From Gigaspora rosea (lineage: Eukaryota; Glomeromycota; Glomeromycetes; Diversisporales; Gigasporaceae), in assembly GCA_003550325.1 (NCBI GenBank), contig QKWP01000196.1, positions 15,274 through 79,273 on the forward strand: a stretch of 64,000 bases of DNA. The letters run 5' to 3'. The notes under the pieces are model-generated. The model searched no databases, was not told the DNA's origin, and was given only the letters and a program-made list of their open reading frames with translations. The position numbers and the translations under genes were made by a program. Of the stretch, positions 44,380-55,979 are shown one piece after another. Numbering within the stretch: position 1 is the first letter of the stretch; every line of letters begins with the position of its first letter.

Positions 44380-44984
44380 CTAAAGCCGTATAAATTATAG
44401 TAAATTTTTTTATTAAATGTCAAACATAAAATCATAATACGTATCCCACACTACATAATAAAACTATCTTAAATATAGACTACGAATGAATAAAATAGGA
44501 CCTGTTATTACTTAGAAAGAAAAATTAAACATAAGTTTTTTATTGCGCCCTTAAAATAGTACTAAAAACCTCAGATCTGGGCATTAATTTTAGGATCCCA
44601 AAATATAAAACTACTTACTAACATCTCTTCATATCTAAGTAAAGCTTCGAACGTCATAAACTATTTCAATTTAATATTATTATAAAGTTATTATATATTT
44701 TAAACTTTTTTCTCAAGCAAACTAGTTACGTTTTTGAGCTAATTAGAAACTTTAACACATATAATTATACATTACCATTTTTCTAGCTTAAAATTCATCT
44801 CTAAGTGAAGTATACCTGAGTAGAGTGAATTCCAGAGATACCCAAAATACTTAAAGCTTTGTTTGTGAAGAGTCTTTCATAGTATCATATAAACGGTTTA
44901 CATTTTTTTTTTAAAAAAAAATTTACTAAGTTAGGGGTAAAAGTACTAAATAAAATTGACCAACCATGAAAAAGTTACTCTATA
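44380..44984. other. AT-rich spacer, no gene seen
   Basis: No frame, repeat end or RNA signal recognised between the second bacterial-like ORF and the second GC-rich island. Confidence 0.4.
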
Positions 44985-45150
44985 GGGCCCACGGGCCCAT
45001 TTCCAAAACCTGACACAAGCCAGTATTTAATAAACCTGGCCTAAACCCGACCCACTTTATAAACAGGTCAAAATTTTGAACCCGGCTTGACCCAAACCCG
45101 GCCCAACCCACAAACCTGCTGGTTTAGCCTGGCCCATTCCAAACCCTATA
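44985..45150. repeat. GC-rich GGGCCGGG-type repeat, copy 2 (inverted)
   Basis: AGGGCCCACGGGCCCATTTC, CCTGGCCTAAACCCGACCCA, CCCGGCTTGACCCAAACCCG, GCCTGGCCCATTCCAAACCC. Complementary in sense to the island at 43111-43272 (both contain AATGGGCC.GG when read towards each other). Boundaries approximate. Confidence 0.55.
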
Positions 45151-46380
45151 TAATGATTAATAGATCTTTAACATTACGAATAAAAAAAAAAAACAGAGTT
45201 CAAAATCTCTTAAGCCCATTAGATCCATAAGCTACCATAGATCACAAAAATATATTCCACAAATTGTACCAAAAAACTTAAAAAAAAAACTGTTTCTTTT
45301 TTTTTTCTCGTTTTTTTGTTTTTTAATATTTCGAATACTTTCGAAATATTTTAGAACGATCTGTAACCTGGATCATATTAAAGACGCATTTGACTAATAT
45401 TTTCGAAATGTTTCGATGATTTTTGATGATTGTACTACAATATTAGATTAGATCTTTGTTTTTTTTTTTGGCTATAATTTCGTTCTTTTATCAATTTTAC
45501 ATTGTTTTTTCGTTTTCCTTTTGTTTTTCTTTTTGGTTTCGTTTCATTTTTTTAGTTTCTTTTGTTATTTTTTATTTATATTTTTTTTTATTTTTTAATT
45601 TTTTTTACTTTATTTTTACACTTTACCACTAGTACTTTGCAAGAAGTCCAATGACTTTCTAGCACTTTGCGCAAGCCAACTCAGCCTTTTGACACTTTGC
45701 AAGAACACACAACACCTTTTTTCAGCAATTTTAAAGTTCAAAAATGCAAGTTTTTGCAAGTTTTTGCAAGGTTTCGTTTTATTTATTTTTTCGTTTCATG
45801 TTTTTTGTTTTTGTTTTTATTTTTATTAATTTATTTTATTCTGGCACTTTGCGAAAACCTTCAACAATTTCTGAATTGCAAAACACGAACTCAAAATGGA
45901 AATTTGGGGCTTTGTTTATTTTTTTATTTAGTTTGCTTACATTTTTGTTTTTTGTTTGTTTTCTTTTTTTTTTTACTTATTTTTTTAATTTAATTTAATT
46001 TTATTTTATTATATTTATCCTTTACTCCTTTCAGAACTTTGCAAGAAAACGGCTTAACTTTTCTGGCACTTTACAAGAACACCAATTCTAACATCTCTGG
46101 CACTTTGCAGGAGTCACAAATATGGACGAATATAATCGAATATAAGCAAATATAAGCGAAATATAATATTCTTACTTCTTTCGGAACTTTGCAAGAAAAC
46201 GATCGAACTTTTTGGCACTTTGCAAGAAGTAGCGAATATAAGTGAATATGAACGAATATAAGCAAATATGAGCAAATATAAGAAATATAATAGTTTATTT
46301 TTTTTGTTTTTATTTTTTTATTTTTTTTTGGTTTCATTTTTTTTGGATTTATTTTTTTTAGCATTTTTTTATAATAATAT
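45151..46380. repeat. Low-complexity block with ~10 CACTTTGCAAGAA repeats
   Basis: GGCACTTTGCAAGAA-like 13-mers occur about ten times between 45630 and 46230 with irregular spacing, within T-rich DNA; some follow acceptor-like CCTTTCAG/ or CCACTAG/. A second short word, GAATATAAGCAAATATAAG, repeats at 46120-46290. Frames at 45667-45998 and 46071-46364 are low-complexity and not accepted. Confidence 0.5.
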
Positions 46381-46630
46381 ATAATAAAATATATAATATT
46401 TTAAAATATAATAATAAATAAAAAAAATTAAAAATTTGCGAAAACTTGTGAAAACCTGTAAACTGTTTAAGACTAGAGTATCTCATGTAATATTACACAT
46501 ATGTAATTTATGCAGATCACGGATTTAGCCTCCATAAAAGATTATACAAACTTGTGACTGTTAAAGAATTTTAATCAACGGTCTAATATTGTTAAAAAAA
46601 AATTTTTTTAGTTGTTTAAAGGTTGTGTAT

Positions 46631-46866
46631 ATACATGAGAACGAAAGCATTTCGGGTTCTAAAACCCGAAATTAAAATTTGAAGACGAAATTGTTTTTGA
46701 CCTATTTTACTTGAAAGACGAAATTATTTAATACTTTTTTAAATAGATGAATTATAAGGAATATATCTATATAAATTTTATTTGCTCTTCTTTATAAAAA
46801 ATTTTAATTTTCTCTAATGAAGATGAAATAGGCCTTTTTCAAAAATCAATTTCGGTGCCATCACTA
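46631..46866 (+). mobile_element. SINE-like element 'ACGAAAGC', copy 3
   Basis: 236 bp, ATACATGAGAACGAAAGC to TTTCGGTGCCATCACTA, flanked by a 9-bp duplication GTTGTGTAT (46622-46630, 46867-46875). Confidence 0.8.
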
Positions 46867-46875
46867 GTTGTGTAT

Positions 46876-47800
46876 TTGCTAGTAAACAGTTTTTTCGTTA
46901 AACAAACTATTTAAAAAAAGGTTTGTTTAGAACAATATAGTATTAACTTTGCGCATATAGCTTCAAAAATGTGCATGTCAAGTAAACTTTTTTAATAAAC
47001 AGTTTTTTTTCTTTAACTTTTATAGGATATAACTTCGGTCACTTGTTTATATCCAATGATATTGTAAAAATTATTCGTAATTAAGAATTTTTTGAAAGTT
47101 TATTAGAAACTTTTCGTATTTATTAAGAGATCTATTTATAAATTAGACAATATTTAGAACCGTATTAAATATAATATATAACCTATTTGGAAGATTAGAT
47201 TTTTTGTGCGCAAGTGTTTGTAACAAGTACTTAAAACTTATTGCAAATAAAATTTATCATAATATGAATAAGATTGTATAAAATAAAAAAAATCAAAGAT
47301 TTTTAGTCTTTATAGTTCATAGGCATAAAATAATTTGATTGGCTAATAAATAATAAATTACTATTTTTAGATTAGTTACATGAATGATCTACAATATGCA
47401 GCATGTCTGTTATTTTGCTATATTGCAAATTATATGAGATACCTTACCCTTAAAAATTTGCAAAAAGTATGATTATGTGAATATAATAATTATTAATTGA
47501 TATCATATTAGATATATATCGATTAATATCTATATCAGATATATATCGATTACTATCACTATCGATAGTAATCGACAGGGGTAATGAGTATCGATATATA
47601 TTTTACCGGTTAGTAATCAATATATATCTATATATAAAATTTGCCGATGATTAATAGCTGTGGCACAATTTTTGTAAACTTTAAACAGTTATTTTGGTAA
47701 CCTTCTAACCAAATTCAATAAGTTTTTTTTTTATTTTACTTCTATATATTTGTAGAATCAAAATAAAAAAAAATATTGAATTTGATAAATTGTTGCTAAG
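46876..47800. other. AT-rich spacer, no gene seen
   Basis: Includes a TATATCGATTA-rich stretch at 47500-47630. No gene or repeat end recognised. Confidence 0.4.
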
Positions 47801-48405
47801 GGAAGTGCAGAAAATCACGTAATTTTTAGGGGGGTGGGGGATCCCCAGATATCACGTCCTATATATATATATATAGTATAAATAGCCAATCATATTGAAG
47901 AAAATCGATTTTTAGTTAATCGCAGATAGTTGCTACATAGTAAAGTCTAAATTTTACTAAGTAAATCGAAAAAATTGATTAAGTAAACTTATTCAGCAGA
48001 TCAAAATACACTAACCACAAAATTTTCATAAGTATTGGAGAACTTTTTATTATTTAACTTTTAACTTTTACGTTCATCGAATATATTTTTTTAAAAAATT
48101 TTAATTTTTTCGTCGAACGTAAAAATCAAAAGTCAATTAATAAAAAATTCTCTAATACTTATGAAAATTTTGCGATAAGTGTATTTTGATCTGCTGAGTA
48201 AGTTTACTTAATCGATTTTTTTCGATTTGCTTAGTAAAATTTAGACTTTACTATGTAGCGACTTTTGTCGATTATGGGTAGCTTTTTTTCAGGTCAAAGA
48301 CGTTTTTGAGTTTTTTTAAATTTGATTGGTCAATAGTCCTATCACTAGGGGGGAGGGGGGTCAGGACCTATGTAAACCCTAATTACGTGATTTTCTGCAC
48401 TTCCC
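47801..48405. mobile_element. 600-bp palindromic Harbinger-like MITE, copy A
   Basis: Ends GGGAAGTGCAGAAAATCACG and CGTGATTTTCTGCACTTCCC, flanked by TAA on both sides (47798-47800, 48406-48408). The two ~290-bp halves are complementary along most of their length: CAGCAGATCAAAATACACTA pairs with AGTGTATTTTGATCTGCTGA, and AAAGTCTAAATTTTACTAAG with TTAGTAAAATTTAGACTTTA. A second copy lies at 62889-63497 with about 97% similarity by eye. Confidence 0.9.
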
Positions 48406-49599
48406 TAAATTAAATTAATAAAAAATGTGGCTTAGATTTAAATATATCAAAAAAGGCAATTTCTATTTGGATATTAGGTGTATAACACTTAGTTACACCA
48501 AACAATATAAAAGCCAATCAAAATATGGAACTAAATGCACTTTGTAGATCATATGCAGATCATTTTTTGTATAACAAAAATAAAGCAAAAAAAACAAAAA
48601 ATTAAAATTTTGTCTATAAAATTTTCTTTGGGGCTCTAATAAAAAAAATTTCTTATGAAATTTTGGTATAAAAAATGCCCATATCCTATTTTAGGCCTTA
48701 ACCCTAACCCTAATTTTAATAAAAATTTTATTTATTTCATTGTTTATTTGATTGTTATACAAACACCTGTGTTTAATATACTAGATGTTAAATTAGTTTT
48801 TTCCATCAAAAAAATAACTACAGATATATTAAAATTGAAACTTTTTCACTTATAGACTGGCTAGGTAGCAGGAATATAAAAAAATATTAAGTGATAAATT
48901 GCAGATAAAGGTTAAAAAATGTTGATCATTTTATAATAAATTATAGCAGGCATTTAATAGTAAATTTTTATAGTGTGTAAATAAGGTTTTTCTACATATA
49001 AAAGTATTTGTTTTACTAAGCAAACCTTTTATAATTTTTAATTAAACTTTGCAAAACCAACTTTTCTGATTCTAATGATAGTTAAATCATTCAAATCGTG
49101 TTAGTATATAATACGATATGAGTATTTATTGATTGTTTACTATAGGGTTTTTTTATTATTATCAGAAATGTATAGCATTCTACTTCTATATAAGGCAATT
49201 AGTAAAACTCTGTGACACTTTAACTGTAAATTACCACTTAATTTATATAGATCGATATTTTTAGACCAAATCATAGAGAAATTGATATTTTTACAATTTT
49301 TTATACAGTATAACTATACTACTTCAGGCAGAATTAAAAGTATAATTTGGACCAGGCAATATAAATTTGGCCAATCTAAACTGTTGGCAGGTTTTGAATT
49401 CTTATTTTGGAGATAGACTAAAGCTGTAAAGCGGAGCGAGTTTTTAACGATCGACAGTTGATTGACCAATCAAATTGTGAAATTTGATGAATCTGGATCA
49501 GCCCGACAAAACAAAACAAGTAAAAAAAGAAGAAAACCGTGAAAAACATGAAAAACACAAGAAAAGGTAGTCTAAACCTACTTTGGTGCATTAATAAAA
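48406..49599. other. AT-rich spacer, no gene seen
   Basis: Contains CCTTAACCCTAACCCTAATT near 48700 (telomere-like dimer). The 66-codon plus frame at 48655-48855 has no protein-like pattern. Confidence 0.4.
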
Positions 49600-49829
49600 G
49601 GAAGAATCTATTTGTAACAGCCCATTACACACTTATTTGTAACAGCTTTATTTATAACTCAAAATTTTACTATGATAACCCCTATTGCACTTCTAACAAA
49701 AAATGATCCTCTCGCAATTCTGCATTAATTTTGACCCTAACCCTAATTTTAACTCTACTTTAACATTAATATGGCCTTATTGGCTGTTACAAATAAGCGT
49801 GTAACAGGCTGTTACAAATAGACTTTTTC
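49600..49829. mobile_element. Inverted-repeat element (TCTATTTGTAACAGCC ends)
   Basis: 230 bp. Ends GGAAGAATCTATTTGTAACA..GCCCATTACACACTTATTTG and ..CAAATAAGCGTGTAACAGGC..TGTTACAAATAGACTTTTTC, flanked by a perfect 9-bp duplication TTAATAAAA (49591-49599, 49830-49838). Each end carries the word TTTGTAACAGC twice. Interior has GACCCTAACCCTAATTTTAA. Confidence 0.8.
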
Positions 49830-49959
49830 TTAATAAAAAATGTCAGGGAGGCAATTTTACCTATACTCACTCTTAAATATAAACTCAAAATGACTCTAAC
49901 CCTAACCCTAATATAGTAAATGTTAAATCAAATAATTTTTCAAACCTGATATTTTTGAC

Positions 49960-50155
49960 TACATGTATATATACTTGCTGGCAAAACTATTGGGATTTGG
50001 GATTTGGGATTGGGATTTGGGACGAATTTTATTATATTTGGAATGGGATTTGGGCTTTGGGATTTGGGATTTGGGACAATTTTATTATATTTGGGATTTG
50101 GGATTTGGGTGGGATTTTGAGATTTTTAGTTTTGCCAACAAGTATACATGTATAT
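49960..50155. mobile_element. GGGATTT array inside inverted repeats
   Basis: Arms ATACTTGCTGGCAAAACTA (left) and TAGTTTTGCCAACAAGTATA (right) enclose about 130 bp made of GGGATTT and close variants, interrupted by two ATTTTATTATATTTGG words. The G-rich strand has many GGG tracts spaced by 3-4 nt. The 68/76-codon frames over it (LGFGIWDLG repeats) are translations of the repeat. Confidence 0.8.
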
Positions 50156-50170
50156 CGATAGATATTTTTG

Positions 50171-50540
50171 CCCAGGATTATGCGAAAGCATAATATGCGC
50201 ATAATTTTTCACATCGCGCAAAAAAAGCATAAATCACGTGAATAAAATATGATTGGTTGTTGGGAGTATTTTATGCTTTAAGTTGGAAATGAATGAAATG
50301 AGCATAGTCGAGGTAAAATTTTCTGCAATGTCGAAAAATTCCCCAAAGAATAGAACTACCGTATTTTTGCGGAATAACGCCCCTGCGCGTTATTCCGCGA
50401 AAATACGGTAATTACATATATCGTACAATAATAAAAATCGCATAATCGACCGCATAATTTTAAATTTATTTCGTATTCATCGCATAAATAGCCTCAGTTC
50501 GCCCGCATTATTTATCTCATCGCATCGCATAATCCTGGAC
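50171..50540. mobile_element. ATGCG-type inverted-repeat element with nested palindrome
   Basis: Ends CCCAGGATTATGCGAAAGC and CATCGCATAATCCTGGAC. The interior matches, inverted, the older copy at 34840-35170. It is interrupted at 50359-50408 by a 50-bp palindrome. Confidence 0.65.
50359..50408. mobile_element. 50-bp palindrome inserted at TA
   Basis: Arms CCGTATTTTTGCGGAATAAC and GTTATTCCGCGAAAATACGG around a short GCCCCTGCGC loop. TA on both sides (50357-50358, 50409-50410). The related sequence at about 34945-34960 reads GCAATTAGTTTATTC with a single TA, i.e. an empty site. Confidence 0.8.
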
Positions 50541-50908
50541 ACACTAGTTCGTATGTACGCGCATACATAGCACGTGATGTCATTTTAAACTGTAACTAAT
50601 TGTTAGCGAAAAAATTATTTGCTTCATTAATAAACCGTGTGACGAATGTCACCAACACTTGTATCATTATTAAGAATTATAATGCAATGATAATTCATTT
50701 ATAGAAATTAGCAGAAATTAGCGGTTTGACTAATGTTTGACTATCGGATAACGGCGGGCAGAATTGCATGAACATTCGAATTTTTTTTTTTTTTTTAGCA
50801 ATTGTAATTGTAAAACTGAATATCCAAAAGTTTGAACGTGATTTTTCCATTTCCAACGCCAACCAACCCAGTAGAAATTTATTATTTTTTAATTTATGCT
50901 TAAAACGA

Positions 50909-53900
50909 TTATTCTTCCATCATATCTCCTTCAGGGTTGGGCAACCCACTGAATCCAACATAAAGTCCCAATTCACGTTCCATAAATCGAAGCATGTAAT
51001 AATCCACATGATCTGGTTTATCATCGTTCGCCTCATCTATCTCGTTTGGTGATGGTGCAGTTGAGACTGAACTTGCATGTCCTGCAGCTGCTGTGTTAGA
51101 GCTCTCCACTGGCGTTTCAGCGACTTCTGCGAAATCCGTAAGGTCAAGATCCATTTCATTTCTTGCAACCTGAGCCGCAGTAACATCAGTATCATCCTCA
51201 ACTTCTGCGAGGCATTGCTCCAGCTCCACACCAGAGGTTGGTTCATCATTCATCTCTCTAATACGATGTGGTGCTATATCGCTAACAAGCTCACGCCAAT
51301 CCAACTTTTGGAAATAGTCAGTTGTAAATTCACCATCTGTAATCACCATTTTATCTAGTAATCGTTTTTGATTGGCTTTTTGAAGCATGTTTTCTTCGAT
51401 CGTATATTCACTGACAAATCGATATATGTTTACTTCACGAGTTTGACCAATACGGTGACACCTAAATTGAAAGCAATACACATGAATAACTGTTTGAGTG
51501 CAAATGCGATGGTAAATAACATATATAAAATACCTGTCTTGACACTGTCGATCCATACACGGATTCCAATCAGAATCATAAAAAATAACGGTGTCTGCTC
51601 CCGTTAAATTAATACCTAACAAAGAATAAATACAGGCATTAGAAGATAAATTATATGCAGTGAATGAATTAATTAGCAATTTTGAAATAAATAATCTTGA
51701 TACCTAAGCCGCCAGATCTAGTTGAAAGTATAAAGACTAATATTTTTGGATCATGATTAAATCGTTCCGTCAATATTTGTCGTTGTTCGATTTTTGTAGC
51801 ACCATCAAGTCGAAGATAACGATGCCCGTGGATATTTAGAAATATTTCTAAAATATCAAGGACGCGAGTCATTTGAGTAAATATAAGCGCGCGATGACCT
51901 TTTTCCTTAAGTTCTCGAAGCAGCCGATCCAATTCTTGTAGTTTTCCGCAATCATATTGTAGTAGTCGCTTGTCAGGAAAGGCAATTTGAAGCTTGACGC
52001 GTATTGGATGATATATGTCTTGCATCTGCTCGTGAATCATCATGCGTAACTCATCTGGCAATCCTGCTAATGTCAACGAAGCCATATCTCTCGCAACTAC
52101 AGCAGGAGTTACAAACGCGTACTGTTTAATCACTTCTTCCATCATGCTATATCTACGTTCATTGGATACAATGAGGTCCGTAATTGACTCAATGCGATTC
52201 ATATAAGTCCGAGGATTCTTAGTATCAGCTAATAGCATGTCACATTTAGTTGAGCCTAGTCGTCGACATAATCTTATAAGGCCTGTCCCATATATAGGAC
52301 GGCGTCTGAGCCGAAATCCGTTAATATATCGCAAGTGATCCCATCGCTGTCGAGTTTTAAGACGAGCACGATGTTCCATCGCACGTCCAAACTCAGCAAG
52401 GCTACAGTAGGTCATGGGTTTTTGAAAGGTTAAATTTCTATTTTCTATAATTTTATCTAAAAATTTCTTCTCAGGATCCAAATTTTCCCATTCATTTGCG
52501 ATTAATCGATCAAGATTATTCTCAAAATGGCTCAGAACAAAGTTCATAAACTCTAGATTTGATTTTTTAAACGTGTCATTATCTTGCAATAATCTTCGAC
52601 GGACTAAAAATTCTTTGACTTCATAATCTGCAATCGCTGATTTGGACATAGCAAACGACGTACGAATAGGTCGTACCTCAAACAAATCTGGATGATTACA
52701 GACTTTGCGTAATTGCATTAGGCAATTTATTATACTTAGAAAATTGCCTGACTGAAGAGTTTCTTTGGTTTTTGCACGAGACATAAAGTCGTCATACAAA
52801 AAGCGTTGCCGTTTAGAAAGTCTACATTTAATGATGTGATGATGTTTTGCCGGAAGTTGCTTTTCTACATCAATTTTCAGACGACGCAGTAGATACGGTC
52901 GTAAAACTGTATGCAATTTTTGAACTGCGGCGAGGGTTTCATCATCAAATTGTTCATTATTCTCGATAATTCTATCGACAGGACGCGAAAACCATTCCTG
53001 AAACTCTTTTTGATTAGCAAAGCCAAGAGGCATATCCCCTGAAACCCCATTTGGCATCAGGAAATACAATAAAGACCATAATTCCATCAGATTGTTTTGC
53101 AAAGGTGTACCAGTGAGCAATAGTCTTCTTTCTGAATTAAAATTCAATAAGGTTTTCCAACGTTGTGATTGGAAATTTTTAATGTTATGAGCCTCATCGA
53201 GAATTAGGTAATGCCATTTCTTTTTTTTGAATACAACCTGATCTAGCACGACGAGATGGTATGATGTAATGCAAACGTGAAAACTATGCTCCCTCATCCA
53301 CCCAATACGCTTTTCTCTACGTTCTTTTGGACTGCCATAGTATGTCAAAATTATAAATCCCGGGCACCATTTTTTAAACTCCATTTCCCAATTGATGATG
53401 ACGCTCGTAGGTACTACAATCAAATGAGGGCCCCAATCTCCTTTTTCATAAGCCAAATGGGCCAATAATGCAATTGTCTGAATAGTTTTACCGAGACCCA
53501 TTTCGTCAGCAAGAATACCATTCAAGCCGTTGTTATACAAACTAGCAAGCCAATCAAGACCAACGTGCTGATATTCACGTAGTTGTCCTCGTAATAGTGG
53601 CGGAATTTGTGTTCTTACATTTGCGGTAGATAATGTGGTCCCCGTAGGAGGTTCTGATAAGGTATTAGAAATTTCTGATATCTTTTGTTTAGAACTCATT
53701 TGTTCATCGCTTTCTCGGTTTTCATATTCAGAACAACCACTAGATATCGTGTTATTAGGATTTTCCTTAATAGAGTTTTCTGGTTCTTCTATTAACGATC
53801 TCATAGTATCTTCCTCGGAATCCTCCTCGAGGTCTTGTGCGTCTAATGAAGACTCATCATCTTCATTAGATTGATAAATATCGTCCATTTCAGTAGATGA

Positions 53901-55576
53901 GGTCGACATTTGACTATAATATTCGGTTATGTGTAAATCAGACTCTGAATCTTCCATATCAAGGTTCTCTGTCTCATTGTAATTCTCGTCGTCACCCATA
54001 CGAACACGTGTCGAATGCGCACCTACTAATTCATTATGTTGAACTTCTAACATGTGAGTGGAGTGTTCTAGAAGAAGATTAAGATGTCGTTTCCCTTCGC
54101 GCTCTTGTTGCTCACGAAGTAATTCCTTATGTTTTGCTAAAATAATCTAATTAATAAAATTACAAGAATGGAATACTGTTAATTAAGTTGGTTCGATTTA
54201 GATTTTCAAATTTTAAACCAAACAAATTGACTCTATACACGTGAAATTATGAACTAACCGATTCAACTGTTTTCCACTTTTGTTTGACAAGATTTGACGT
54301 TGTTTTGGCCAACTTTCTGATTCGTTTTTCCTCCAATTTCTTTTCCCTCGGTCCTTGATTTGCTAATTTATTGAAATGTTGTAACACCGCTTTGCTTATT
54401 TGACGTGTGGTGCGGAGCTTTGTTTCAGTACCCTTATTGAAGTATTTTGCATGGTGCGTAACCGCCTCAAGTAGATAGTCTCGATGAACCTTTGGGCGCT
54501 GAGGTTCAGGTGCAGGTTTATCCACTCTGTTGAGTCTCCCTTCACTTCTCAATACCATTATACGATACTGAATCTCTGCTTCTTTTTGCGCCCTTAACTC
54601 TTCTTCAGCAGACGTCATATCTTCATCATCTAAGGTTACAAAAGATGCATAGTAATCTTCAAAGCTATGGAATTGCGAATGACGTCGACGAAGCGAATAC
54701 GATGACATCCCATTAGTTAAAGTCGCACCACGGTTTTTGGACGAATCTACCCGTGAAGACCTGCGGGTACTGCGGTTACTGTTGCTAGGTTCCAGGGATG
54801 CTGAATCAAATTGATTGTTAACAGATTTTTGCAACAAGTTGACAATTGATTCGCGATGCTTGGTGAGTGAATGGCGAGTGGACATCCGCGTGGAATTTGA
54901 TTGGATGTCGTTGACAACTTGTTCGTTTATGGTGGACCACAAGTTGTGACTTTCCAAATACTATGTTTTGTTTTAGTGCGCAACAACCCAAACGGTACCC
55001 AGAAACAAATTATTTAAATAAAATAGATTGGGCATCAGTACAGTAATGATAAAGCATGTTTGTTTTTTTTTTCTATGATAATATACATGCTGAACAAAAA
55101 CTAGGTGGTTGCCTTCCCAGCCCCTTATAATTTGGTTTTAACCTCGTTCGAAACAAGGTAACGGCACGAGAAAATCGTACCTTAACCATACGCTCGGAGT
55201 TGTCCTGTTTTATTTTCTGCGGATCGAGATTACATAATAGCATATTGAATGATTCCATATAATATAATTCTCGGACCAAGGAATCATGTTCGTCCACCAC
55301 TTGAGCGAGTTGTGCTTCTTTTTCCTTTATTTTCGCTTCACGAAGCTCGTCTAGAGGTGTCTTGATCGTTTCGTTATTTGGAGAAATAGAAGAGTGAGGA
55401 ATTGAAGGTAAGGGAGTTTTACGAGGTCGCCCAGGTCCTCTTTTCATAGGGGTATTGGAAGAAGAACTACTTACTGAAGTGTCCCAAACGTATTTGATGT
55501 AGGTTTTCCCTGCCCGTTTTTTTGTGGGCATGTCGTATAGTTTAGCATAGTGGGCTTTCGTTATGATTGGCAGCAT
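50909..55576 (-). CDS. SWR1: SWR1/SRCAP-type chromatin-remodelling ATPase, five exons
   Basis: Catalytic subunit of the complex that exchanges H2A for H2A.Z in nucleosomes. Model: 55576-55181, 54960-54259, 54125-51704, 51615-51534, 51461-50909; total 4155 nt, in frame, 1384 residues. N-terminal exon has an AT-hook-like KRGPGRPRK and LREAKIKEKEAQLAQVVDEH. Exon 2 holds the HSA domain (HRDYLLEAVTHHAKYFNKGT...LVKQKWKTVES). Then an acidic linker; ATPase: ADEMGLGKTIQTIALLAHLA (about residue 575), VPTSVIINWEMEFKKWCPGF, ILDEAHNIKNF (about 677), LLTGTPLQNNLMELWSLLYF; a ~300-residue insert typical of INO80/SWR1 split ATPases; RALIFTQMTRVLDILEIFLN, STRSGGLGINLTGADTVIFY, CHRIGQTREVNIYRF; C-terminal FTTDYFQKLDWRELV and YYMLRFMERELG, which favour SWR1 over INO80. 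The exon 2/3 acceptor (AAG at 54126 or TAG at 54137) and exon 1 donor are uncertain. No lesion seen. Confidence 0.93.
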
Positions 55577-55876
55577 AGTGGAAGTTCATTTTGATTGGTT
55601 GTTAAAATACCCCGGAAAAAATGTCGATCATACCCCGGATAGAATATCGGCTACACAGAACTTTTAAACATTACTCCTTCAATTTTTACCAGTCTTACCA
55701 GATTGTTTTGGGTAGTTAACTACTTTAATTCAATTTCACGATATATATATTATATTCGTAAATAAGTACAACAATAAATTCTTTAGCAATACATTATCAA
55801 ACTTGAATTCATAAAATATAACTTATAATAAAAATAAATTTTTTGTTATTGCGTATTAAATAGCCATAATAGTTTT
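55577..55876. promoter_or_regulatory. SWR1 upstream region, bounded by the LINE
   Basis: The 300 bp between the SWR1 first ATG and the LINE 3' end. Contains two ATACCCCGGA-like words (near 55608 and 55632) and an AT-rich stretch. Likely the remaining proximal promoter; no defined element recognised. Confidence 0.4.
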
Positions 55877-55979
55877 TTTTTTTTTTTTAACCCGTCAGCT
55901 TACAAGGCTGTTGGGGCGCGTTTGGCGCTCTTTATTTTAATTTAGTATTTAATACATATCGGGTTACAATATACTAGCT

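Noticed and set aside
48695..49910. Telomere-like CCCTAACCCTAA words at about 48700, 49738 and 49895 (also 20950 and 21440)
   Set aside because: Only one or two units each and located inside or beside inverted-repeat elements; not a telomere or a meaningful interstitial telomere block.
49955..50193. Frames with LGFGIWDLG repeats
   Set aside because: Direct translation of the GGGATTT array; two frames give the same peptide pattern shifted, as expected from a repeat.
51037..54082. Several antisense and shadow frames inside SWR1
   Set aside because: They overlap conserved ATPase coding sequence on the other strand or another frame; explained by the codon structure of the real gene.
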